From the NCBI GenBank assembly GCA_023391815.1, contig JAEWAF010000052.1, positions 1 to 64,000 on the forward strand: 64,000 nt of DNA, written 5' to 3'. The DNA comes from Pseudomonadota bacterium. Its GTDB lineage: Bacteria > Pseudomonadota > Gammaproteobacteria > Steroidobacterales > Steroidobacteraceae. The notes under the pieces were generated by a model. That model had not been told where the DNA came from. It saw only the letters and a program-made list of their open reading frames with translations, and made no database searches. How positions within the stretch are numbered: the stretch's first letter is position 1; each line of letters begins with the position of its first letter. The position numbers and the translations under genes are program-made. Positions 8,867-17,532 of the stretch are shown piece after piece.

Positions 8867-10269
8867 GATACGCCGTGCTCATCGTCTGTGTCGCGAGCTG
8901 CGTCGCTTGCAGCGTTGCGCCGAGGTATCGAAGCCCCGATGTTCGGATTCCAGCATCGTTCAAAGAAGCGCCGGGCTGGCGTGAGGCGAAGCCCTCGGAT
9001 GCGGTGGCCCGCGGCGAGTGGTGGCAATTGTTCGATGATCCGGTGCTCGGCGACCTGCAGCGGCAGGTGGTGCTCTCGAATCAAACACTCGCGACCTCGA
9101 AAGCCGCCTACGATCAAGCACGCGCGCTGGTTCGCGAACTACGCGCGTCGTTGTTGCCGGTGATCAGTCTGACCGCCTCGGGAACCAAGGTCGGCTCCTT
9201 CGGTCCGGGCACGCCCACGGTGGGCAACGTCGGCACGGTGAACACAGGCGGCACTTCGCGCTATTCGATCACCATCGGGACCACATGGGAGCCCGATCTA
9301 TGGGGGCGCATCGGCGACAGCGTGCGGCAGGCGGGTGCGTTGGCCGAAGCGAGTGCGGCCGATCTGGCCAATGCCACGTTGTCCGCGCAGGGAGAGCTGG
9401 CGCTCGACTACGTCCAGTTGCGCGGCCTGCAAGCGCAGGAGCAAGTGCTCAACGCGACGATTGCAGCTTATGAACGGGCACTGGCGATCACCACCAATCG
9501 TTACAACGCAGGTGTTGCCGCTCGCTCGGATGTGTTGCAGGCGGAAACGGCGCTGCGAAACGCACGCGCGAACGTCGCTGATCTGGTGCGCCAACGTGCG
9601 TTGCTCGAACATGCAATCGCGGTCCTGGTCGGCGTCAATCCCTCGAGTTTCACCCTGCCGCGGGGGGAGTGGAGTCGAAACGTTCCGGACATACCCGGCG
9701 TATTGCCGGCATCGTTGCTGGAGCGGCGGCCTGACATCGCCGCGGCCGAGCGTCGTGTCGCCGCCGCGAATTCTGCGATCGGCATCGAACGCAGCGCTTA
9801 CTTTCCCACGCTTCAGCTGAGCGGCGACGCGGGCTACAGCTCGCGCACGACGAGCGATCTGTTCGAGTCCGCCAGCAGCGTCTGGTCATTGGGCCTAACC
9901 GGAGCGTTGACGTTGCTCGACTTCGGCGCTCGCTCGGCCCGAGTGGATGAAGCACGAGCCGCGTATGAGCAGACCGTTGCCGAATACCGGCAGGCTGTGC
10001 TGTTGGCATTCCAGCAAACGGAAGATCAGCTCGCCGCCTTACGCGTGCTGGCGATTGTTTCCACTGAGCGCAACGCCGCCGCCGTGGCGGCGAATCAAGC
10101 CGAGCAGATAGCAAACAATCAGTACGTTGCCGGCCAGATCAGCTATGCGGACGTGATCGTGGCGCAGACCGCGGCGCTCTCGGCCCGACAGGCGGAGATC
10201 CAGGCGGTCGTCGATCGACAGTCGGCGGCGGTTTCGTTGATTCAGGCAATCGGCGGTCAGTGGCAGTGA
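8863..10269 (+). CDS. Outer-membrane efflux lipoprotein (NodT/OprM family)
   Basis: TolC-like channel of 468 aa that completes the tripartite pump. The start overlaps the stop of mdtC (ATGA). The N-terminus is a lipoprotein signal with lipobox V-A-C, giving a lipidated Cys near residue 16. The P-R-Y-R-S-P-D motif and W-W-x-L-F-D-D-P segment typical of NodT proteins follow. Two OEP repeats are visible, including the paired Y-D-Q-A-R and Q-x-x-Y-V-A-G-Q-I-S-Y-A-D-V helices. It is the last gene of the operon. E. coli mdtABC uses TolC from elsewhere, so an operon-encoded channel makes this a self-contained system. Confidence 0.93.
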   Translation: MRYAVLIVCVASCVACSVAPRYRSPDVRIPASFKEAPGWREAKPSDAVARGEWWQLFDDPVLGDLQRQVVLSNQTLATSKAAYDQARALVRELRASLLPVISLTASGTKVGSFGPGTPTVGNVGTVNTGGTSRYSITIGTTWEPDLWGRIGDSVRQAGALAEASAADLANATLSAQGELALDYVQLRGLQAQEQVLNATIAAYERALAITTNRYNAGVAARSDVLQAETALRNARANVADLVRQRALLEHAIAVLVGVNPSSFTLPRGEWSRNVPDIPGVLPASLLERRPDIAAAERRVAAANSAIGIERSAYFPTLQLSGDAGYSSRTTSDLFESASSVWSLGLTGALTLLDFGARSARVDEARAAYEQTVAEYRQAVLLAFQQTEDQLAALRVLAIVSTERNAAAVAANQAEQIANNQYVAGQISYADVIVAQTAALSARQAEIQAVVDRQSAAVSLIQAIGGQWQ

Positions 10270-10549
10270 GCCGCTTGTCGACAAGTTGAACTCGTGACAT
10301 CCCGAGGTGCATGAAGGCCCGAGCACCATCGGTCATGTGAACCGCGGCGCATTGTGACCAAGCCACCTCTGACACCGCTTCGATCTCGCGTGCCACTGAA
10401 GTCGGCAAACGACGCCCGTAGCAAAGGTTGCTTGATCTCGAACAGTCGCTGCATGCCGCGATGGCAGGTTCGGCGTTGACACCTCATCGCGCTTATCACT
10501 GAATCGAATCGGCCCACGTTCCTCAGTCACTCACGGAAGGAGTCGCATC
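10270..10549. other. 280-bp intergenic region before the M36 peptidase
   Basis: No convincing gene. Short minus-strand frames here have no recognisable family and no supporting start signal. A purine-rich GGAAGGAG lies 5-12 bp upstream of the ATG at 10550 and is a strong ribosome-binding site for the peptidase. Confidence 0.5.
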
Positions 10550-13087
10550 ATGGACCGATGCCGAGGATTCGCTGTCGCGTCGCTATCGTTCGCCTGCGCT
10601 GTAGGCTGCAGCTCGCCGGCGAACGCTCAAGAAATATCTCCAACGCAGGACGCCGAGCGTCATTTCGATGCGCGGCTCGATCTGAACCGAGGCTTCACGG
10701 CTTCCCGATCCGCAGCCACCGTTCATCCTGAATCGATTCAGGGGCTGGTCGCCAATGTCGAAGAGCTCACGGTCGAGTCCAACGAGACGACCGGGACGGT
10801 GAGCTCACTGTCCAGTCAACGCGGCTATCTCACGGCGGTCGCGAAGGGCCGGCCGATGGATCTGGCCCTGGCCTTCCTTCATAGCAACCTCACTGCGCTG
10901 GGACTGGAGCCCTCCGATCTGCAGGGATATGTCGTGTCGGACGTCGTGTATTCGCGCGTGACGGGTGCGACGCATATTTATCTTCAGCAACGTCATGCCG
11001 GAATCCCGGTGTACAACGCTCAACTGCAAGTCAACGTGAATCGAGACGGTCGCGTCATCAGCGTCAACAATTCTTTCCTGCCCGGGCTGGCGCAGTCGGT
11101 GCGTACGCTCAAGCCGAAGATGCAATTGGCCGCGGCCGTGAGTGCGGCTGCGAAGTTCTCCGGCATTGCCGTGCCGACGCAAACGACGAAAGGGCGCTTG
11201 ATGCTCTTGCCGATCCGACGAGGGGAGGCGCGCCTGGTCTGGAATTTCCAGATCGAGACGATCGATGAACAGCACACGTGGGATTTCACGGTCGACGCAG
11301 AGACCGGTCAGGTGTGGACGCGCTTCGACGGCACGGTCGCGGATCAGTATCGAGTCTATGCGCAGCCGGTGGAAAGCCCGACTCACACCAGCCCGCTGCC
11401 TCCTGCCGACGGCCGCACGCTCGTGGTGAATCCCGCGAACAGCACCGCATCTCCGTTCGGATGGCACGACACCAACGGGGTGGCGGGCGCGGAGTTCACG
11501 ACGACTCAAGGCAACAACGTCGAGGCCTATACCGATACCGACAATAACAACTCGCCGGATGCCGGATCGAGCCCGAGCGGCGGCGCGACTCTGAACTTCG
11601 ACTTCGCGATCAACCTCTCGGGAGCGCCGAGCACGTATCGTCCGAGCGCCGTGACCAATCTGTTCTACTGGAACAACATCATTCACGACGTGCAGTATCA
11701 GTATGGGTTCGACGAGGCGGCCGGAAACTTTCAAGTAAACAACTACGGTCGCGGTGGCGCGGGCAACGATTCGGTCAGAGCGGAAGCCCAGGACGGCGGC
11801 GGCACCAACAATGCCAATTTCTCCACGCCCGCGGACGGCTCGCGACCTCGCATGCAGATGTATATCTGGACCAGCCCCAATCCGGATCGCGACGGCGATC
11901 TGGATGCGGGCATCGTCGTGCACGAGTATGGCCACGGCATTTCCAATCGACTCATCGGCGGACCGTCGAACGTCAACTGCCTCACGAATCGTCAGCAGGC
12001 GGGCGAAGGGCTGTCCGATTGGTGGGCGCTCGCATACACCGCGAGGGCGAGCGATACGGGCGCCACTCCGCGTGGCATGGGTACCTATGCGTTGGGACAA
12101 GCCACGAGCGGGGCGGGCATTCGCACTCAGCGTTACAGCACCGATCCAGCGGTCAACACCTGGACGTACGCGAGCATCAACGGCATGGCGATTCCACACG
12201 GCGTCGGCTCGGTGTGGGCGCAGGCGGCGTGGGAGGTGTACTGGAAGCTCGTCGATCACTGGGGCTTCGACGCGAACCTCTACAACGCCACTGGCGGTGC
12301 GGGCAATCAGCGCATGATGTTGTACGTCAACGAGGGCTTGAAGAACACGGCGTGCAATCCGACCTTCACCCAGATCCGCGACGGCATCATCCAGGCCGCC
12401 ACGGACAATCATGGCGGCGAAGATGTCTGTCGGATCTGGGAAGCGTTCGCGGGCTTCGGTCTGGGTGCGAATGCAGTGAGCGGCGGTGCCGCGAGCACGA
12501 CTCCAACCAACGGGTTCGATATCCCGGCTTCGTGTCAGGGCGGCGGTGGAACGGTGGTGTTCGAAGATAATTTCGAGACCAATCTCGGCTGGCAGACGAA
12601 CCCTAACGGCACGGACACCGCGGTTTCCGGCGCCTGGGAGCGCGGCGACCCGGAGGCGACGAACTCCAGCGGCACCAAACAACTCGGCACGACCGTCAGC
12701 GGCACGAACGATCTGGTCACCGCGCGCCTGGCGGGTGCGAGCGCGGGTGAAAACGATGTCGACGGCGGCGTGACTTCGATTCGTTCACCGGCGATCACAT
12801 TGCCGGCGACCGGCACGTTGACCCTGTCGTTCAGCCAGTATCTCGCTCATGGCAGTAACGCGACGAACGCGGACTTTCTGCGGGTGAGCGTCGTTGGCGC
12901 GACGACCAGCGTGGTGTTTCAGCGGCTGGGATCGGCGACCAACGTCGATGGCGCGTGGTCGACCGCGACAGCCAGTCTGAATGCTTTCGCCGGCCAGACC
13001 GTGCGCCTGTTGATCGAAGCGGCCGATGCGGGCACGGCGAGCCTCGTCGAAGCGGGCATCGATAACCTGCGCATCACGCAACAGTGA
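10550..13087 (+). CDS. Secreted M36 (fungalysin-type) zinc metallopeptidase
   Basis: Exported endopeptidase of 845 aa. An N-terminal signal segment (to about residue 27, A-N-A-Q) contains a V-G-C-S that could alternatively be a lipobox. An FTP/PepSY-like propeptide (about 50-250) follows, then the M36 catalytic domain with zinc site H458-E-Y-G-H462 and third ligand Glu486 in G-E-G-L-S-D. A jelly-roll-like C-terminal domain (about 675-845) with the N-F-E-T-N-L-G-W start may bind surfaces or the pro-form. A strong RBS precedes the ATG. A GC hairpin follows at 13111-13134, so it is probably monocistronic. Role: digestion of extracellular protein. Confidence 0.92.
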   Translation: MDRCRGFAVASLSFACAVGCSSPANAQEISPTQDAERHFDARLDLNRGFTASRSAATVHPESIQGLVANVEELTVESNETTGTVSSLSSQRGYLTAVAKGRPMDLALAFLHSNLTALGLEPSDLQGYVVSDVVYSRVTGATHIYLQQRHAGIPVYNAQLQVNVNRDGRVISVNNSFLPGLAQSVRTLKPKMQLAAAVSAAAKFSGIAVPTQTTKGRLMLLPIRRGEARLVWNFQIETIDEQHTWDFTVDAETGQVWTRFDGTVADQYRVYAQPVESPTHTSPLPPADGRTLVVNPANSTASPFGWHDTNGVAGAEFTTTQGNNVEAYTDTDNNNSPDAGSSPSGGATLNFDFAINLSGAPSTYRPSAVTNLFYWNNIIHDVQYQYGFDEAAGNFQVNNYGRGGAGNDSVRAEAQDGGGTNNANFSTPADGSRPRMQMYIWTSPNPDRDGDLDAGIVVHEYGHGISNRLIGGPSNVNCLTNRQQAGEGLSDWWALAYTARASDTGATPRGMGTYALGQATSGAGIRTQRYSTDPAVNTWTYASINGMAIPHGVGSVWAQAAWEVYWKLVDHWGFDANLYNATGGAGNQRMMLYVNEGLKNTACNPTFTQIRDGIIQAATDNHGGEDVCRIWEAFAGFGLGANAVSGGAASTTPTNGFDIPASCQGGGGTVVFEDNFETNLGWQTNPNGTDTAVSGAWERGDPEATNSSGTKQLGTTVSGTNDLVTARLAGASAGENDVDGGVTSIRSPAITLPATGTLTLSFSQYLAHGSNATNADFLRVSVVGATTSVVFQRLGSATNVDGAWSTATASLNAFAGQTVRLLIEAADAGTASLVEAGIDNLRITQQ

Positions 13088-13110
13088 AGCATTCGTTGCT
13101 AGCAAGAACG

Positions 13111-13134
13111 GCGCGGGCCTCGTCGGGCCCGCGC
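13111..13134 (+). terminator. GC-rich hairpin terminator after the M36 gene
   Basis: Perfect 9-bp arms GCGCGGGCC / GGCCCGCGC with a 6-nt loop, followed by a weak T stretch (TGTTAT). It separates the peptidase from the lipoprotein gene at 13150 and argues against a start for that gene at 13084. Confidence 0.65.
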
Positions 13135-13149
13135 TGTTATCCTAACGGC

Positions 13150-13554
13150 ATGAGACCTCATCATTATCTCTTTCCGCTGCTGCTGACCGTGGCGCTCGTG
13201 GCATGCCGCTCGGCCGGCGATTCCGCACCTCGCGAAGTCGGTCTCGATCAGGAAGTTCAGCTCGCACCCGCAGAGCGCGCTGTGTTCGGCCCGTCCAAAC
13301 TCGATATCGAATTCGTACGAGTCGTCGAGGATTCGCGCTGTCCGAGCGATGTGACTTGCGTCTGGGCGGGCGAAGTCAAGGTGCAACTGTCGAGTCGAAC
13401 GGGCGGGGCCGAAGCGGTTCAACACGAGCTCACGACGGGCAAGGAAGCAGCGGTGGGCGAGCTGCGGCTGATGATCGTGCGGGTTCAACCCGAGCGAATC
13501 ACGACGCGTGAGATCTCGCCGGAGCAATATCGGGTCACCCTGAAAGCACGCTGA
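13150..13554 (+). CDS. Small putative lipoprotein of unknown function
   Basis: 134 aa from ATG 13150. The N-terminus is a lipoprotein signal (L-T-V-A-L-V-A-C), so the mature protein would begin at Cys near residue 18. The rest is a compact beta-rich domain with two cysteines in R-C-P-S-D-V-T-C-V-W-A-G-E, a motif I associate with small conserved exported proteins of unknown role (C-P-x-D-V-x-C-x-W-x-G). The longer frame from 13084 is rejected because it would read through the terminator hairpin. No function is assigned. Confidence 0.75.
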   Translation: MRPHHYLFPLLLTVALVACRSAGDSAPREVGLDQEVQLAPAERAVFGPSKLDIEFVRVVEDSRCPSDVTCVWAGEVKVQLSSRTGGAEAVQHELTTGKEAAVGELRLMIVRVQPERITTREISPEQYRVTLKAR

Positions 13555-13592
13555 TGTCATTCCAGGATCACGGCCTGCCTTTAGCGACCGAC

Positions 13593-14972
13593 TCATAGCT
13601 CAACTTCCGTTGGAAACGTCAGTCGAATGGTGGTGCCGCGCTGGTCCGGACCGGCGTCGATCGTAATCCCGGCACCATGCAGTTGGGCCACCTCGTTCAC
13701 GATCGCGAGCCCGAGTCCCGTGCCGCTGCCACGTGCGTTACTGCCCCGGAAGAATCGTTGCAGCACCTGCGTACGTTCGGCGGGCGGAATGCCGATCCCC
13801 GTATCGGTGACTTCCAGGAAGGCGGCACCATGTTCACTCCCACAGCGAACGGTGACGCTGCCGCCTGCGGGCGTATGCGCGATGGCGTTGTTCACGAGAT
13901 TGCCGAGCGCCTCCTCGAGGAGCCAGGCAACTCCGCGAATGCGCGCCGGCTCGATGCGCGCGCCGAGATCGATGTCGGCGAGATCCGCCGCGGCCAGGCG
14001 TTGCGTAACAATCGATCCCACGACGTCCACCAGGTCGACCGATGTGAAGTCCCAGTTCAGGTTCGCCGCTTGGTCCGAACGCGCCAGCGCCAACAATTGG
14101 TGAGTCGTGTGCGCGAGCTGTCGTGTGGCATCGAGCACGCGAGTGAGTTGCTCGCGCTTGGAGTCAGTGGCTTCGGCGGCCAGCAATTCCAGCTGAGCTT
14201 GCACACCGGCCAGGGGCGTGCGCAACTGATGGGCTGCGCTTTCGAGGAAGCGTCGTTGCGCCGAACCGGTATCGCGCAGAACCTGGAACAGGCGGTTGAT
14301 CGTTTTGACCAGACTGAGTATCTCAACGGGTACGGTCGATGTCGGCAGTGGCGCCAGATCGCGAGGCGAACGGCTGGCGATCTCTCGTTCGATTTGATGT
14401 AGCGGCGCTATCGCGAACCGCACGCCAAGCCAGATCAGCAACAGGACCAGCCCCAGTTGCGCGGCATCCGCCAGTAGTGCACTGGAGAGAATGCGGTTCA
14501 ACGTGTAATCGCGTTTGTGCAAGGTCTCGGCGACGCTTACAACGATCGGACCCGCGGGACTCATTGCACGATACGCGACCATGCGAATACGTTCGCCGCC
14601 ATAGAAGGCGTCGCCGCGCGCCGGATTGCGCACATCCTGATGAAGCTTCGGCAGATCGGCGTCGCCGCCGATGACGCGAGCGTTGGCACCGATCACCTGA
14701 AAATAGATCGAATCGGACGAGTCCGAGCGCAGCAGCGTGACCGCGTGAGGGGAGAGCGTGAGTACCGGGTTGCCGCTAGCATCAGGTTCGACATAGGCGG
14801 CAATGGCGATGGCCGCGTCGATCAGCGCCTGGTCGTACGCATCCTGGAGCGGTGCACGTGAAGCGAGATAGTCGGTGAGCGTTCCGGCCGCGAGCACCAG
14901 CGCCGCGGGAATGAGCAACAGCGCGAGCAGTCGCCGGCGGATGGACGGGCCGCGTTCATTTGTTTTTCTCAT
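13593..14972 (-). CDS. Sensor histidine kinase (TctE/QseC-like)
   Basis: Membrane sensor of a two-component pair, 459 aa from ATG 14972. A first TM segment lies at about 15-35, then a roughly 130-residue periplasmic sensor (TctE-N type), a second TM near 160-180 and a HAMP-like linker. The HisKA domain has His248 in A-A-H-Q-L-R-T-P-L. The ATPase domain shows N-L-V-N-N-A, D-T-G-I-G-I-P and G-S-G-T-G-L-G-L-A-I-V. The chosen start overlaps the response-regulator stop by 17 bp, which is normal for coupled pairs; the longer frame to 15047 would run into the regulator. The stimulus is unknown; TctE relatives sense tricarboxylates. Confidence 0.93.
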   Translation of the reverse strand: MRKTNERGPSIRRRLLALLLIPAALVLAAGTLTDYLASRAPLQDAYDQALIDAAIAIAAYVEPDASGNPVLTLSPHAVTLLRSDSSDSIYFQVIGANARVIGGDADLPKLHQDVRNPARGDAFYGGERIRMVAYRAMSPAGPIVVSVAETLHKRDYTLNRILSSALLADAAQLGLVLLLIWLGVRFAIAPLHQIEREIASRSPRDLAPLPTSTVPVEILSLVKTINRLFQVLRDTGSAQRRFLESAAHQLRTPLAGVQAQLELLAAEATDSKREQLTRVLDATRQLAHTTHQLLALARSDQAANLNWDFTSVDLVDVVGSIVTQRLAAADLADIDLGARIEPARIRGVAWLLEEALGNLVNNAIAHTPAGGSVTVRCGSEHGAAFLEVTDTGIGIPPAERTQVLQRFFRGSNARGSGTGLGLAIVNEVAQLHGAGITIDAGPDQRGTTIRLTFPTEVEL

Positions 14973-15624
14973 CGATGCGATATCCCATGCCGCGCACGGC
15001 ACGGATCCGGGCCGCATCGCCCAGCTTGCCGCGCAGGCGCGAGACATAAACTTCGATGGCGTTGGGCGTGAGCTCCTCGGTCCAGTCGCTGACCGAGCTC
15101 ATCAGTTTGTCCTTGCTCACGATCCGTCCGGCGTTGAGCACCAGACATTCCAGAATGGACCACTCACGCTGGGTCAGCTCGACGGGGGCGCCGTCGATGC
15201 TGAGCGCGTGATGCGTCATATCCAGATGCAGCTCGCCGAACGACAGCTTGTTGTTCGCTACGGCGTTGGCGCGCCGGATCAGTGCCCGACAGCGCGCGAT
15301 CAGCTCCATGACTTCGAACGGTTTGGTCAGGTAGTCATCGGCGCCGAGATCGAGCGCGTTGACCCGATCGGACAACCCGTCTCGCGCGGTGAGCATCAGT
15401 ATCGGCGTGGATTTGCCCGCCGCTCGCAAGCGCTGAACCAGCTGCAATCCATCCTCGCAGGGCAGCCCGATGTCGACGACGGCCAGGTCGAAGCCTTCGG
15501 CTTGTAGGGCCGATCTGGCGGCTTCCGCGGTAGTGACGATGTCGGCGGCGAATCCGGCTTTCGACAACGCTTGCCGGACGGCGTCGGCAATCAGCGGATC
15601 GTCTTCGACGATGAGCACACGCAT
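14956..15624 (-). CDS. OmpR-family response regulator (TctD/QseB-like)
   Basis: 222 aa. Receiver domain with acidic pocket E7-D-D and phospho-acceptor Asp51 in V-V-D-I-G-L-P, Thr in the M-L-T-A-R-D motif and Lys in Y-L-T-K-P-F. A C-terminal winged helix (about 125-220) contains R-G-K-L and R-A-V-R-G-M-G-Y-R-I. It is the first gene of the minus-strand pair and overlaps the sensor gene. It is divergent from the DUF6491-like genes at 15711 (86 bp between starts), which are candidate targets. Confidence 0.95.
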   Translation of the reverse strand: MRVLIVEDDPLIADAVRQALSKAGFAADIVTTAEAARSALQAEGFDLAVVDIGLPCEDGLQLVQRLRAAGKSTPILMLTARDGLSDRVNALDLGADDYLTKPFEVMELIARCRALIRRANAVANNKLSFGELHLDMTHHALSIDGAPVELTQREWSILECLVLNAGRIVSKDKLMSSVSDWTEELTPNAIEVYVSRLRGKLGDAARIRAVRGMGYRIDEKNK

Positions 15625-15710
15625 GCGGTTGCAACGTCAGTTTCGCGTCAGCCTTCGATTGCATTCTGCAGCCGTGATCCGATCCGGTCACGCTCGCTGC
15701 GGAAAATGTC

Positions 15711-16115
15711 ATGAACAAGATCCTCCAGGCGCTGACGGCCGGGTTGCTGGCCGCCGCGGCATTTGCGCCGCTGAGCGGTGCATTGGCCGACGATGGACAG
15801 TCCGCCGCACCGCAAGTCTCGATTCCGTTCGTGAGTTTCGGCGGAGTTCGCAATTGGCAAGCCGACGGCGACAAGGGCTTGTGGGTCGAAGACGCCCATC
15901 GGCAGTGGTACTACGCGTCGCTGGTGGGGCCGTGCGTCGGACTGGATTTTGCCTACACGATCGCGTTCGACGGGCGACCGATGGACACGCTCGATCGCTT
16001 CGGCTCGGTGATCCTGCCGGGCTGGGGCCGCTGTTACTTCAGCAGCTTTACCCTCAGCGACGGTCCGCCCCCCAGGCACAAGACCGACGAAGCGGCGCCG
16101 GCCGCGCAGGGGTAG
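15711..16115 (+). CDS. Exported DUF6491-like protein
   Basis: 134 aa with a clear Sec signal peptide (M-N-K-I-L-Q then a hydrophobic core, cleavage near A-L-A-D-D, about residue 27). The mature part has I-P-F-V-S-F-G-G-V-R-N-W and D-R-F-G-S-V motifs and three Cys, including G-P-C. This resembles the DUF6491 family of small exported proteins from xanthomonad-like bacteria. No function is known. It is divergent from the response regulator and followed 11 bp later by a second protein of similar build. Confidence 0.7.
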   Translation: MNKILQALTAGLLAAAAFAPLSGALADDGQSAAPQVSIPFVSFGGVRNWQADGDKGLWVEDAHRQWYYASLVGPCVGLDFAYTIAFDGRPMDTLDRFGSVILPGWGRCYFSSFTLSDGPPPRHKTDEAAPAAQG

Positions 16116-16126
16116 GAGGTGACGCG

Positions 16127-16507
16127 ATGTTGGTTGCGCCCAATCGGCTCGTGGCGGCCGGCGCCGTCGTTGCGTATTGCACCCTCGCCATCGTGGCGTT
16201 CAGCACGGCCGGCAATCACGACTTCGACAATCGGCGAACGTTGCCGCCGCCGGCCGAAGATGCATTGACGCAGGCCATCGATCTGAACCGGATCACCGCG
16301 TTTCGTTACATCAACGATCGCGAGCTCGAGATCACCGACGGCGCCGGCCGCAAGTTCGACATGGAGTTCACTGAGGACTGCGCCCCGCTGAAGCACATGA
16401 AGGACTTCTCGCTGGTGACCGAGAGCTTCCACGATATGGACCGCTTCACCGGTATCGGCGTCGACGGACAGATCTGCACGTTCAAGAAGTTTGCGCCGAA
16501 GACCTGA
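16127..16507 (+). CDS. Small membrane-anchored or exported protein, possible DUF6491 relative
   Basis: 126 aa from ATG 16127, preceded by an excellent GGAGG at 16115-16119. One N-terminal hydrophobic segment (about 7-28) is followed by a soluble domain with I-D-L-N-R-I-T-A-F-R-Y-I, paired Cys residues (E-D-C-A-P, Q-I-C-T) and D-R-F-T-G-I-G-V. The domain layout parallels the upstream gene, so the two may be diverged duplicates in one operon. The much longer in-frame reading starting at 15470 is not credible because it crosses the upstream gene. Function unknown. Confidence 0.7.
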   Translation: MLVAPNRLVAAGAVVAYCTLAIVAFSTAGNHDFDNRRTLPPPAEDALTQAIDLNRITAFRYINDRELEITDGAGRKFDMEFTEDCAPLKHMKDFSLVTESFHDMDRFTGIGVDGQICTFKKFAPKT

Positions 16508-16605
16508 GTGAGCACGCTCCGGCGATCTTTTTCATGGCGTTCTCGACGGCTCCTCCGCAACTGAATAGCATGTGCAAGGAGACGATTCGGTCGAGACGTA
16601 TCTGA

Positions 16606-17469
16606 ATGAGCCCAGGCCCCAGCGCGTCGTGTCCCGCGAGCTTCGGTGAACTATTACAAGGGATGCTTCCGGACGGCAGCCACTTCCTCGTGACGTTGCC
16701 CATCGATCTGCACAGCCGCGCGTCGTTCACTGTTTCAGCGGAAACCGCGGCTCTCAGCGTGTGGCCCGAGAGTTCCTGGAAAGTACTCCGTGGGGTGACA
16801 GCGCTGCTGCGTCGGTATGGCCTGCCGCTGCGAGGTGAGCTGCGTCTGCAAAGTGATATTCCTCGCGGCAAGGGGCTTGCCAGTAGCACCGCCGATCTCG
16901 TGGCCGCATGCCGAGCGGTCGCGGGCCGCTACGATTTGCGCCTCGATCTCGAGGTGCTCGAAACCACGTTGCGTGACATCGAGCCGAGCGATGGGTTGAT
17001 GTACGAGGGCGTCGTCGCGTACCGCCATCGCGAGGGGCGCATGCTCGAGCGATTGGGCCGCGTGCCTGCACTCACCCTCGTCGCGATCGATGAAGGCGGC
17101 GAGATCGAGACTCTCGCGCACAATGCTCGGGCGCTCGATTACTCGGACGCCGAGCGCGACGAATACGCCGAGTTGCTGGCCCAGGTGCGTCACGCGATCG
17201 AGAATGATGATGTCGAGGCGCTCGGTGCTGTAGCTACCCGAAGCGCGCTGCTGAATCAGCGTTTGCTACCCAAGCGCTGGTTCGATGCGATGAGAAAAAT
17301 CGCTCGCGAAATCCGAGCTGCCGGCGTGGTCGCGGCGCACAGTGGCACCTACCTTGGAATCATGATCGATGCATCGGGCGCTCAGCATGAGGCGCAGGTT
17401 CGCCGTGCCATCGGTCTGATCGCGGAGATGAAGCTGACGCCGATGGTATTCCGATCGCTGACGCCGTAA
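16606..17469 (+). CDS. GHMP-family kinase, L-threonine kinase (PduX)-like
   Basis: 287 aa small-molecule kinase. It starts with C-P-A-S-F-G-E-L-L-Q-G, the PduX signature region, and has the GHMP ATP-binding loop P-R-G-K-G-L-A-S-S-T-A-D at about residues 86-97. A C-terminal H-S-G-T-Y-L-G-I-M motif fits the GHMP third motif. PduX makes L-threonine-O-3-phosphate for cobalamin side-chain synthesis. No cob/cbi genes are visible here, so the substrate is inferred only from resemblance; another GHMP substrate is possible. The stop lies 63 bp before the next gene. Confidence 0.75.
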   Translation: MSPGPSASCPASFGELLQGMLPDGSHFLVTLPIDLHSRASFTVSAETAALSVWPESSWKVLRGVTALLRRYGLPLRGELRLQSDIPRGKGLASSTADLVAACRAVAGRYDLRLDLEVLETTLRDIEPSDGLMYEGVVAYRHREGRMLERLGRVPALTLVAIDEGGEIETLAHNARALDYSDAERDEYAELLAQVRHAIENDDVEALGAVATRSALLNQRLLPKRWFDAMRKIAREIRAAGVVAAHSGTYLGIMIDASGAQHEAQVRRAIGLIAEMKLTPMVFRSLTP

Positions 17470-17532
17470 GCCGCGGCAAATTGCTCAGTGCTGTAAGATT
17501 TAGTATTGAAGCGTTTTCGCGAGAGTAGAAGC

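Noticed and set aside
10257..10530. Short minus-strand frames between the efflux operon and the M36 gene, considered as a transposase remnant
   Set aside because: No transposase motif, terminal inverted repeat or target duplication could be identified.
10805..12682. A 625-codon minus-strand open frame
   Set aside because: Antisense to the M36 peptidase with its intact HEYGH site. No recognisable domain and no start signal.
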